DNA of 7,860 bases from Rhodobacterales bacterium (GCA_025357355.1 JANXPK010000736.1:1-7860), one strand, 5' to 3'; shown: positions 1 through 5,316, counted from the first letter of the stretch. Notes: a model not told the origin generated them from the sequence alone. Numbers and translations: made by a program.

Positions 1-791
1 TGACCTTTCTGGCGGTCTTTGCCCTTGCCCTGTCACTGGCCTCGGGTCGGCTGGCCACCCGCTGGGCCGAGGCGCTGGACCGCACGGCGACCGTGCGCAT
101 ATCAGCGCCCGACGACCAGATGGCAGCGCAGACCAAAGCCGTGCTCGACGTGTTGAAAACCACCCCCGGGGTTGCGTCGGCCCGCGCCGAAACCCCAGAA
201 GAGCAACGCAAGCTTCTGGAACCGTGGTTTGGCCCGGACCTGCCCCTGACCGACTTGCCGCTGCCACAACTGATCGACGTGACCGAGGCGCCAGAGGGCT
301 ATGACAGCGAGGGGTTGAAGCAACGTCTGTCCGCCGAGGCGCCCGGTGCCGTGCTGGACGATCACACTCGGTGGCGCAGGCCGATGGCCGAGGCTGCGTC
401 GCGTCTGCGCTTGCTTGGCTATCTCTCCATCGCCCTGATCGGCGGCGCGATGGCCGCCATGATCACGCTTGCCGCCAATGCCGCCCTTGCCGCCAATGCC
501 CAAGTGATCAAGGTGTTGCGGCTGGTGGGGGCCCGCGACAGCTATATTGCCCGCGCTTTCGTGCGTCGCTTTACCCTGCGCGCCGCTGCAGGTTCGGCAG
601 TAGGGGCGCTGTGTGGAACCATCGGTGTGGCGTTGTTGCCCGCGCAGGACGAGGCGGGCGGATTTCTGACCGGACTTGGGTTTTCCGGCGTGAGCTGGCT
701 TTGGCCCTTTGCCCTGCCCATTCTGGCGGCAATCGTTGCCTTTGTCGCCACGCGGCTCGCTGCCTTCAGCACCCTTCAGAGGCTGACCTGA
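1..791 (+). CDS. ftsX: Cell division protein FtsX, 3' part (5' end outside window)
   Basis: The reading frame is open from the window edge (first full codon at position 3) to TGA at 789-791, giving the last 262 residues of a protein usually near 300. The visible part starts inside the first membrane helix (residues 1-14). An extracytoplasmic domain of about 120 residues follows, then three helices (about 137-163, 194-212 and 230-252). Between the second and third helices lies the typical FtsX stretch IKVLRLVGARDSYIARAF. In the family, FtsX is the inner-membrane partner of the ATPase FtsE, and the pair controls septal peptidoglycan hydrolysis during division. ftsE would be expected just upstream. 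The stop overlaps the plsC start (TGATG), so the two are likely translated as a coupled pair. An in-frame 18-bp duplication lies in the second helix (468-500). Identification is from sequence style and gene order. Confidence 0.9.
   Translation, partial: TFLAVFALALSLASGRLATRWAEALDRTATVRISAPDDQMAAQTKAVLDVLKTTPGVASARAETPEEQRKLLEPWFGPDLPLTDLPLPQLIDVTEAPEGYDSEGLKQRLSAEAPGAVLDDHTRWRRPMAEAASRLRLLGYLSIALIGGAMAAMITLAANAALAANAQVIKVLRLVGARDSYIARAFVRRFTLRAAAGSAVGALCGTIGVALLPAQDEAGGFLTGLGFSGVSWLWPFALPILAAIVAFVATRLAAFSTLQRLT
468..500 (+). repeat. In-frame short direct repeat inside ftsX
   Basis: The 15-mer CTTGCCGCCAATGCC occurs at 468-482 and again, identical, at 486-500, a period of 18 nt. It encodes LAANAALAANA in the second visible membrane helix of FtsX, so six codons look duplicated in frame. 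This may be an old duplication within an alanine-rich helix. Confidence 0.85.
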
Positions 792-1519
792 TGCCCAGAC
801 CTGTCCAATGGCTTTTGTCGCTTGTCTTCATCGCCCAAATGTATGCTGCCATGGCCTTGGCCGCCGTGATCTTTGCCATTCCGTCCATCCTGTCGCGCAA
901 CATGGCGTTTGTTGGCGTCCACACCTACGCCAACTGGGTGCGCTGGACGGCTGCCATATTGATCGGGCTGCGCTCGGAAGTGCGCGGGCCGGTGCCGCAG
1001 ACCGAAGTGATCATCGCAGCCAAGCATCAAAGCTTCTTTGACATCATCCTTTTGTGTTCGGTGCTGCCCCGCCCCAAGTTCATCATGAAACGCGAGCTGA
1101 TCTGGGCGCCGTTTCTGGGCCAGTATGCCCTGCGCATCGGCTGCATCCCGGTCGATCGCGGAAAACGCGGGGCCGCCATCGCCAAGATGAAAGAAGATGT
1201 TGCCCACGGCAATGCCGAGCCTGGCCAACTCGTCATCTATCCTCAAGGCACCCGCGTTGCCCCGGGTGATGCCAAACCTTACAAGGTCGGCACCGGCCTC
1301 CTTTATGAACAACTTGGCCAAACTTGCGTGCCCGCCGCCACCAATGTCGGGGTGTTCTGGCCCAAGCGCGGCATCCTGCGCCGCCCCGGTCTGGCGGTAC
1401 TGGAGTTTCTGCCGCCCGTTGCACCTGGATTGCCGGTTGCCGAGTTCATGAAGCTGATCGAAACCACCGTAGAAACCGCGTCGCTCAAACTGATGCGCGA
1501 CGCGGGATGGAGCGACTGA
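791..1519 (+). CDS. plsC: 1-acyl-sn-glycerol-3-phosphate acyltransferase (PlsC/LPLAT family)
   Basis: The 242-residue protein begins at the ATG that overlaps the ftsX stop (TGATG), with an AGAGG-like ribosome site inside the end of ftsX. The family transfers an acyl chain to lysophosphatidic acid to make phosphatidic acid, at the cytoplasmic face of the inner membrane. An N-terminal membrane anchor (about residues 7-32) precedes the acyltransferase blocks: HQSFFD at 79-84 (the catalytic H-x4-D), GCIPVDRG at 117-124, YPQGTR at 150-155, and VPAATNVG at 180-187. The third block is usually FPEGTR, so a Gln replaces the usual Glu here. Length is normal for the family. The stop overlaps the next start by 1 nt, continuing the operon. 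Exact acyl specificity cannot be read, and an ornithine-lipid (OlsA-like) or other lysophospholipid acyltransferase is a weaker alternative. Confidence 0.9.
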   Translation: MPRPVQWLLSLVFIAQMYAAMALAAVIFAIPSILSRNMAFVGVHTYANWVRWTAAILIGLRSEVRGPVPQTEVIIAAKHQSFFDIILLCSVLPRPKFIMKRELIWAPFLGQYALRIGCIPVDRGKRGAAIAKMKEDVAHGNAEPGQLVIYPQGTRVAPGDAKPYKVGTGLLYEQLGQTCVPAATNVGVFWPKRGILRRPGLAVLEFLPPVAPGLPVAEFMKLIETTVETASLKLMRDAGWSD

Positions 1520-1863
1520 TGCCCACCTCCCCCGCCACCATTGCCCATATCCTCGACACGCTCGCCGATTTGCCCGGCCTGCGCGCTGCGAAAATGTTCG
1601 GTGAATACGGCCTTTATCTTGACAGCAAGGTTGTCGCCCTGATCTGCGACGACACGCTCTTCGCCAAAGCCACCGCTTCGGCGCGCCCGTTGATTCCCGG
1701 CATCTCTATGGGTCCGCCATACTCTGGCGCCAGGGATCACATGATTCTGAACGCGTTGCTGGATGATCCCGACTTGTGCGCCCGGGTCTTGCGCGCCATA
1801 GCTTCAGACGTGCCGGAGCCGAAACCGAAGCAACCCAAAGCCCGCAAAGCAAAGGCCGGATGA
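1519..1863 (+). CDS. TfoX N-terminal domain protein
   Basis: The 114-residue protein starts at the ATG overlapping the plsC stop (TGATG), preceded by a purine-rich GGATGGAG within plsC. It consists almost entirely of a TfoX N-terminal domain. The signature is AAKMFGEYGLYLDSKVVALI at residues 23-42, followed by DDTLFAKA (44-51), and GPPYSG with a hydrophobic helix (65-80). The C-terminal helix ends in a very basic tail (101-114, KPKQPKARKAKAG). TfoX/Sxy is a competence regulator in gammaproteobacteria, but stand-alone N-terminal domains are widespread in alphaproteobacteria with no proven role, so competence should not be inferred. The lysine-rich tail could touch nucleic acid, which is inference only. 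It sits third in the ftsX-plsC-tfoX-PPOX chain of overlapping genes. Confidence 0.8.
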   Translation: MPTSPATIAHILDTLADLPGLRAAKMFGEYGLYLDSKVVALICDDTLFAKATASARPLIPGISMGPPYSGARDHMILNALLDDPDLCARVLRAIASDVPEPKPKQPKARKAKAG

Positions 1864-2468
1864 TGGACTGGATCACCACCCTTGACGACTTGCACAGCCA
1901 CTATGGTGCGCCTTCCTTGCCCGCGACCGCGAAGGTTACGGCCCAACTGACCCCCAGCTACCGGACCTTTCTGGATCGCTCACGCTTCTGCGTGCTGACC
2001 ACCGTCGGCCCCGAAGGCACGGATGGCAGCCCGCGCGGCGATCAGGCGCCGGTGGTCACGGTCCTTGACCCCAGAACGCTCGCCCTGCCCGATTGGCATG
2101 GCAATCAGCGCATCGACAGCTTGCGCAACATCGTACGCGACGGGCGGGTCAGCCTGATGTTTCTGATCCCCGGCTCGACCACGACGCTGCGGGTGAACGG
2201 CACGGCGCGGCTGACCAACGATCGCGAGCTTTGCCACAGCTACACCCGCGACGGCAAACACCCCCGCACCGTGATTGTCATTCAGATTGCCGAGGTTTAT
2301 TCCCAATGCGCCCGTGCCTTGCAACGGTCGGACCTGTGGACAGCCGGAGATAGCTCGCAGGGTCTGCCATCGGTCGGAACCATGTTGCAGGAGGCGTCGG
2401 GTGGGGTCATTGATGCCACCACCTACGACACCGAGCGTGCGGGCCGTGCCAATCAGGGTTGGTGGTAG
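1863..2468 (+). CDS. FMN-dependent PPOX-class protein, DR_2398-like family
   Basis: This 201-residue protein belongs to the pyridoxamine 5'-phosphate oxidase-like split-barrel superfamily. Its features fit the DR_2398/MSMEG_1061-type subfamily: an N-terminal LHSHYGAPS (10-18), CVLTTVGPEGTDGSPRGD (43-60), ALPDWHGNQRIDSLRNI (74-90), LIPGSTTTLRVNGTARL (101-117), and CARALQRSDLW (149-159). Such proteins are expected to bind FMN and act as oxidoreductases on unidentified substrates. The GNxRxDSxxNI and SPxGD segments are the usual flavin-phosphate contacts in this group. True pyridoxine biosynthesis (PdxH) is unlikely because the architecture differs. The start overlaps the tfoX stop. ATG at 1860 (ATGATG, a 4-nt overlap) and ATG at 1863 (a 1-nt overlap, as at the two upstream junctions) are equally possible. 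It is the last gene of the operon and converges on the hydroxylase gene 7 nt away. Confidence 0.85.
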   Translation: MDWITTLDDLHSHYGAPSLPATAKVTAQLTPSYRTFLDRSRFCVLTTVGPEGTDGSPRGDQAPVVTVLDPRTLALPDWHGNQRIDSLRNIVRDGRVSLMFLIPGSTTTLRVNGTARLTNDRELCHSYTRDGKHPRTVIVIQIAEVYSQCARALQRSDLWTAGDSSQGLPSVGTMLQEASGGVIDATTYDTERAGRANQGWW

Positions 2469-2486
2469 GCGGCCCTTAACGCCGCC
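2468..2486. terminator. Short GC hairpin between convergent stop codons
   Basis: GGCGGC (2468-2473) and GCCGCC (2481-2486) form a perfect 6-bp stem with a 7-nt loop. The loop contains the stop codon of the minus-strand gene, and the left arm starts on the last base of the plus-strand stop. There is no T run on either side, so it is at best a weak bidirectional terminator or a 3'-end stabiliser. Confidence 0.35.
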
Positions 2487-3084
2487 ACAGCGTGCCGAAG
2501 ACCCGGTCCCACAGGGTCGTCGACACCCCGAAATTGCAACTGGTCTGATGATGGTGCACCGCGTGGGCCCGCATCAGCCGCATCATCCAGCGCGACTGGC
2601 CAGCGCGACGGTGGTGGACCAGATAATGGACCGAGATATAGGCCAGATACCCGATCATCACCCCCGCAGTCCAAGCTGCCGCTGATGGCAGGCTGGCCAC
2701 CATGCGGGCGGGCAGGAAGGCGAGGATGGCAAAGACCGCCACGGTGACAATGGTCGGCGAGCCTTGCAGCCCCTCGGGCTCGTCATGATGGGCCATGTGC
2801 ATGGGCTTCAGGACCGGGGCATGATGAAAGCCGTAGCGGTGGATCAGGTATTCGGCCAACGTCCACACCAGCACCCCGCCGGGCACCAGCGCGGCAGAGG
2901 TCAGCCATTGCCAGGGATCGCGGCTCCAGAATGCCACGACCACGCCCAGCAGGATCAGTGCCGGATAGACGTAGAAATCAAGAAAGAACCACCGCGCCGA
3001 CATCTTGGTCGACAGAAACCCACGATCGGCAGCGCGCACTTTCCGGAGAAAGGCTCTGAAAGAGAATTCGGCCGAATGGTCCAT
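2476..3084 (-). CDS. Sterol desaturase / fatty acid hydroxylase family membrane protein
   Basis: With the start chosen here the protein has 202 residues. It carries the histidine clusters of the fatty acid hydroxylase superfamily, which bind a non-haem di-iron centre: HRYGFHH (82-88), HMAHH (96-100), HYLVHH (153-158) and HAVHHH (174-179). Membrane segments lie at about 37-55, 64-80 and 112-152. The family uses O2 to hydroxylate or desaturate lipids, sterols or carotenoid-like substrates; the substrate here is not readable. The frame stays open upstream to an ATG at 3207, adding 41 residues that carry none of the family's motifs. I chose 3084 because a GAGGG ribosome site lies 10 nt before it and the protein then has the usual compact size. 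It is monocistronic and convergent with the PPOX gene. Confidence 0.85.
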   Translation of the reverse strand: MDHSAEFSFRAFLRKVRAADRGFLSTKMSARWFFLDFYVYPALILLGVVVAFWSRDPWQWLTSAALVPGGVLVWTLAEYLIHRYGFHHAPVLKPMHMAHHDEPEGLQGSPTIVTVAVFAILAFLPARMVASLPSAAAWTAGVMIGYLAYISVHYLVHHRRAGQSRWMMRLMRAHAVHHHQTSCNFGVSTTLWDRVFGTLWRR

Positions 3085-3094
3085 AATCAGCCAG

Positions 3095-3099
3095 CCCTC
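3095..3099 (-). promoter_or_regulatory. Ribosome binding site supporting the hydroxylase start at 3084
   Basis: On the minus strand GAGGG lies 10 nt before the ATG at 3082-3084. This supports the shorter start over the in-frame ATG at 3207. The spacing is slightly long. Confidence 0.5.
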
Positions 3100-3214
3100 G
3101 AAAAATCCATCATGGCGCCAGTTTGCCAAAAAATCGGCGAAAGTCCAGCAAACAAGCGCCGCAGATCGGGGCAGACAGCGTCGGACGATGGGCGGACAGG
3201 TGGGCAAAGCCGAG

Positions 3215-3237
3215 GCGTCCAGATCTGGACGCTTTTT
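3215..3237 (+). terminator. Perfect 18-bp palindrome followed by T run (orphan terminator or operator)
   Basis: Positions 3215-3232 (GCGTCCAGATCTGGACGC) are a perfect palindrome, immediately followed by five T at 3233-3237. On the plus strand this has the form of an intrinsic terminator, although a perfect palindrome must open a small central loop. No plus-strand gene ends just upstream: the nearest ends at 2468 and the hydroxylase lies between on the other strand. Alternatives are a terminator for an undetected antisense or small RNA, or a dimeric-regulator operator in the upstream region of the minus-strand hydroxylase gene. Confidence 0.5.
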
Positions 3238-3411
3238 AAAATCATTTTAAATCAATGCGTTAGATTCCAGAAATCAACATGTCGTTAAGAATTACCCGAA
3301 CGAAGGCCATTGCCGTGTCATTTGATTTCCTACAGTGCGAAAAGCACCCTGCGTTCGGACTTGCGCGTAGCGCTCTGCCTGGACTGGATGTAATGGCGCG
3401 AGCAGCCTGCT

Positions 3412-3435
3412 GATTCCCTTGGATTCTTTTGATTC
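3412..3435 (+). repeat. Three helically phased GATTC repeats
   Basis: GATTC occurs at 3412-3416, 3422-3426 and 3431-3435, with 10- and 9-nt steps, so all three face roughly the same side of the helix. The cluster lies 31-54 nt upstream of the candidate -35 box at 3466, a position suited to an activator. Three 5-mers could also arise by chance. Confidence 0.45.
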
Positions 3436-3465
3436 GGGCGGATCGACAACCATCCGGCAGACTGG

Positions 3466-3494
3466 TTGACAGGTCGGACATCCCCAGCCAAAGT
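3466..3494 (+). promoter_or_regulatory. Candidate promoter of the secreted-protein gene
   Basis: A perfect -35 box TTGACA (3466-3471) is followed after 17 nt by a weak -10, CAAAGT (3489-3494). Transcription would then start about 20 nt before the ATG at 3521, leaving room for the GGAAGG ribosome site at 3509-3514. An inverted repeat, CAACCA (3447-3452) with TGGTTG (3463-3468), overlaps the -35 box and could be an operator. Confidence 0.4.
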
Positions 3495-3520
3495 TTCGGC
3501 AAAACCACGGAAGGTCGCGG

Positions 3521-4132
3521 ATGAAAGCGTTTGTCTTGGCCTTTTGCCTTTCGGGTGCGCCCGCTTTCGCCGATGACTACCCATACCCCGGCATCTTCAC
3601 AACGGTTACGACACCGTCAGCCGCAGCCGACGGGCCGTTGCAATGTGCCTTCAACTTCTTTCTGCAAGACCATGACGGTGTGGGGAACGACTATGTGCTG
3701 GATCGCAAGGCGTGGACAAACACGGGGGTCGTGTCCTTTGTGCCGGTCGACCATTTTGTCTGTACATACGATGCCAAAACCTTGAGCGAGGATTGCCAGT
3801 TTTCGCAAGTCGCCTATCCGGACGGTCCGACGGCGCTTTACACCAAACTGATCCAGATCACCCCCGACCGGACCACCCTGACCATCTTCAACGACAAATT
3901 CTCGCGCCTGGCCTATGTGCGGCATGGCTCCAACGACTCGAAAGAACAGCTATTCACCTATCTGCGCTGCAGCTTTCTGACCGAGGCTGCCGTGGCGCCC
4001 TATCTGGCCAAGGACGCCTCCTCTTTCACTCCGGACGAGGCCGGCGCTGATCTGGCCGACCCGTTCGACGGCGACAATTCTGGTGCGATGCGCAAAATAG
4101 CGCGCGACGTCATCGCCAAGATCGCGCGCTAA
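3521..4132 (+). CDS. Secreted/periplasmic protein of unknown function
   Basis: I do not recognise a family for this 203-residue protein. It starts at ATG 3521 after a GGAAGG ribosome site 6 nt upstream. It has a short signal peptide: MKAFVLAFCLSG, then APAFA with likely cleavage after Ala17 before DDYPYPG. The predicted mature protein has four cysteines (42, 81, 92 and 150), an even number suited to two periplasmic disulfides. It is rich in aromatic residues and Asp and has no membrane helix after the signal. The last 20 residues (MRKIARDVIAKIAR end) form a basic amphipathic helix. The DNA of that tail contains a perfect 10-bp inverted repeat reaching into the stop codon. It is preceded by its own candidate promoter. 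A plus-strand CDGSH gene follows after 111 nt, so it may be a single-gene unit. Confidence 0.75.
   Translation: MKAFVLAFCLSGAPAFADDYPYPGIFTTVTTPSAAADGPLQCAFNFFLQDHDGVGNDYVLDRKAWTNTGVVSFVPVDHFVCTYDAKTLSEDCQFSQVAYPDGPTALYTKLIQITPDRTTLTIFNDKFSRLAYVRHGSNDSKEQLFTYLRCSFLTEAAVAPYLAKDASSFTPDEAGADLADPFDGDNSGAMRKIARDVIAKIAR
4098..4131 (+). terminator. 10-bp perfect stem overlapping the stop codon of the secreted-protein gene
   Basis: TAGCGCGCGA (4098-4107) and TCGCGCGCTA (4122-4131) pair perfectly around a 14-nt loop. The right arm covers the last codons and two bases of the TAA stop (4130-4132). No T run follows, so it is not a classical intrinsic terminator. It may stabilise the mRNA 3' end or pause polymerase, or it may simply reflect the repeated Ile/Ala/Arg codons. 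Confidence 0.35.
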
Positions 4133-4243
4133 ACTCATCACTTGCCATCGCGCACAGTGGGCCTGCACGTTCGCACAGAACGGCGAATTGACCTGCGTCT
4201 CCGTGCAGCAAACAGTTCGGGTAGCAACCCAAAGGAGAGCTGG

Positions 4244-4486
4244 ATGCTTGACGTTCCACAAATTGCCCAAAAAGGCCCATATCCCGTCGAGCTCGAAGCC
4301 GGGAAGACCTATTTCTGGTGCCAATGCGGCCAGTCCAAGAGCCAGCCGTTCTGCGACGGCAGCCACAAGACCACCTCTTTCAAGCCGCTGTCATTCACGG
4401 CCGAGGAAAGCAAGACCGCTTATCTGTGCGGCTGCAAGCAATCGTCGGGCAAGCCGTTCTGCGACGGAACCCACAAGACGCTCTGA
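4244..4486 (+). CDS. CDGSH iron-sulfur domain protein (two motifs)
   Basis: The 80-residue soluble protein starts at ATG 4244, 6 nt after a strong AAGGAG (4232-4237). The frame extends to an earlier ATG at 4142, but those codons carry no family features and the ribosome site decides for 4244. It contains two complete CDGSH motifs, each C-x-C-x2-S-x3-P-x-C-D-G-[ST]-H. The first has Cys26, Cys28, Cys37 and His41; the second has Cys62, Cys64, Cys73 and His77. In the family each motif binds a labile 2Fe-2S cluster through three Cys and one His, for electron or cluster transfer. The tandem arrangement within one short chain resembles mitochondrial CISD3 and bacterial dual-CDGSH proteins, with no membrane anchor. 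Partners are unknown. The next gene (small membrane protein) begins 92 nt downstream on the same strand. Confidence 0.92.
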   Translation: MLDVPQIAQKGPYPVELEAGKTYFWCQCGQSKSQPFCDGSHKTTSFKPLSFTAEESKTAYLCGCKQSSGKPFCDGTHKTL

Positions 4487-4534
4487 GCCGGTCTGGGGCC
4501 AGGCGGACTTCTCACGTTGAAGATTCCTGTTAGT

Positions 4535-4566
4535 CTTGTCCCGGCGGGGCCAACCCTCGTGACAAG
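4535..4566 (+). other. Inverted repeat before the small membrane protein gene
   Basis: CTTGTC (4535-4540) and GACAAG (4561-4566) form a perfect 6-bp inverted repeat with a 20-nt GC-rich loop. The right arm abuts the GGAGG ribosome site (4567-4571) of the gene starting at 4579, so the fold could modulate translation or end the CDGSH transcript. Support is weak. Confidence 0.3.
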
Positions 4567-4578
4567 GGAGGGGTCGTC

Positions 4579-4953
4579 ATGAATGTTTCGCGGCTGTTTC
4601 TGCTGCTGGGAACGCTGTATCTGTTGGTCGGCATGGTTCTGGGGATGTATATGGGCGCCACCCAGGATTTCACGCTGGCGCCAGTGCATGCCCATATCAA
4701 CCTACTTGGTTTTGCGCTGATGCTGATTTTCGGGCTGGCCTATCGGGTCATGCCGAGAATGGCCGATGGCATGTTGGCGCGGGCGCATTTCTGGCTGCAT
4801 CAGATCGGCGTGCTGGGGTTTGTGGCGTCGCTGTATCTTGACCTGAGCGGCAAGATCCCGGCGGCTTCCGCAGGACTACCACTGGCGGTGTTCTCAACGA
4901 TGGCCTTCGTGGGCATCCTGTGCTGGGCGGTCAACCTGCTGCGAAACACCTAG
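4579..4953 (+). CDS. Small four-helix membrane protein with HAHINLLGF motif
   Basis: This 124-residue protein starts after a strong GGAGG 7 nt upstream. Four hydrophobic helices are visible at about residues 5-25, 37-57, 72-90 and 100-120. The second begins with VHAHINLLGF (36-45) and ends near GLAYRVMPRM (52-61). A second His pair, RAHFWLHQIG (69-78), starts helix three. The spacing of His residues at helix starts and the HxHxxLLG pattern recall haem-copper oxidase/NorB subunit I helices and similar small 'cytochrome oxidase subunit I-like' proteins, so haem or metal binding by His37, His39, His70 and His74 is possible. The chain is far too short to be an oxidase subunit (about 450-550 residues). 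It may follow the CDGSH gene in one transcript. Its TAG stop shares the palindrome CTAG with the dgkA stop on the other strand. Confidence 0.75.
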   Translation: MNVSRLFLLLGTLYLLVGMVLGMYMGATQDFTLAPVHAHINLLGFALMLIFGLAYRVMPRMADGMLARAHFWLHQIGVLGFVASLYLDLSGKIPAASAGLPLAVFSTMAFVGILCWAVNLLRNT

Positions 4954-5312
4954 CCGACTAGCACCACCAGCCACGCCACCCCGCCCGCAATTGCCGTCAG
5001 GGCCACGGCAGCGGAAGCGCAATCCTTGGCGCGTTTGGCGCGGGGGTCCTGCGCTTTGCTGATATAGTCCACGACCTCTTCCAGCCCGGTGTTCATCAAT
5101 TCGGCCGCCAGCACCAGAATGCCCAGCGCCAGGATCAGCGCGCGCTCGGTCGCGGTAAGATGGAGAGTAAAGGCCAGGGCCGCAGACAGGACGTTGACGA
5201 CAGTCCACTGGCGTAGGGTCTTTTCAGTGGCCCAGGCTGCCGACCATCCGGCCCAGGACCAGACCACCGTATTGGCAAAACGGCGCGCTTCGGCGGCCAA
5301 AAGCTCCCTCAT
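4950..5312 (-). CDS. dgkA: Diacylglycerol kinase, prokaryotic DgkA type
   Basis: The 120-residue protein matches the size of E. coli DgkA (about 121). This small trimeric inner-membrane enzyme phosphorylates diacylglycerol with ATP to phosphatidic acid. Diagnostic features are AELMNTGLEEVVDYIS (70-85), equivalent to the E. coli VEILNSAIEAVVD active-site region with Glu71, Asn74, Glu78 and Asp82, and RAKRAKDCASAAVAL (91-105), with the conserved Lys96-Asp97. Glu30 in the amphipathic N-terminal part matches the other conserved acidic residue. Three membrane helices lie at about 37-52, 56-76 and 99-119. I chose the start at 5312 because GGAGGG sits 4 nt upstream. The in-frame ATG at 5351 would add 13 residues without a ribosome site. 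It lies 74 nt downstream of the DUF6455 gene on the same strand, and its 3' end overlaps the convergent membrane gene by 4 nt. Confidence 0.93.
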   Translation of the reverse strand: MRELLAAEARRFANTVVWSWAGWSAAWATEKTLRQWTVVNVLSAALAFTLHLTATERALILALGILVLAAELMNTGLEEVVDYISKAQDPRAKRAKDCASAAVALTAIAGGVAWLVVLVG

Positions 5313-5316
5313 CTTT

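Larger units (their letters stand above)
3085..3520. other. Intergenic region between divergent hydroxylase and secreted-protein genes
   Basis: This 436-nt stretch is the longest non-coding segment. It contains the orphan palindrome/terminator (3215-3237), then an AT-rich segment at about 3233-3295 that is distinctly lower in GC than the rest of the window and would suit minus-strand promoter elements. A weak pair there is TTAACG at 3283-3288 with TCTAAC at 3259-3264 (minus strand, 18-nt spacer). Three GATTC repeats (3412-3435) and a candidate plus promoter (3466-3494) follow. The short open frames inside show no family motifs and no convincing ribosome sites. Confidence 0.6.

Noticed and set aside
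1519..1863. Competence regulator TfoX/Sxy
   Set aside because: Only the N-terminal domain is present and the context is ftsX-plsC. Stand-alone copies have no shown competence role.
3085..3207. N-terminal extension of the hydroxylase from ATG 3207
   Set aside because: The frame is open, but the extra 41 residues show no family motif. A plausible ribosome site precedes ATG 3084, and the family is normally this compact.
3260..3584. Minus-strand open frames across the gap and the start of the secreted-protein gene
   Set aside because: They have no ribosome site or family motif, odd composition, and overlap a convincing signal-peptide gene on the other strand.
4188..4216. Promoter for the CDGSH gene (TTGACC)
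   Set aside because: The -35-like hexamer is good, but the hexamer 17 nt downstream (AACAGT) matches the -10 consensus poorly. Not strong enough to list as a feature.
4142..4243. N-terminal extension of the CDGSH protein from ATG 4142
   Set aside because: The strong AAGGAG sits directly before ATG 4244, and the upstream codons encode a basic, low-complexity stretch foreign to the family.
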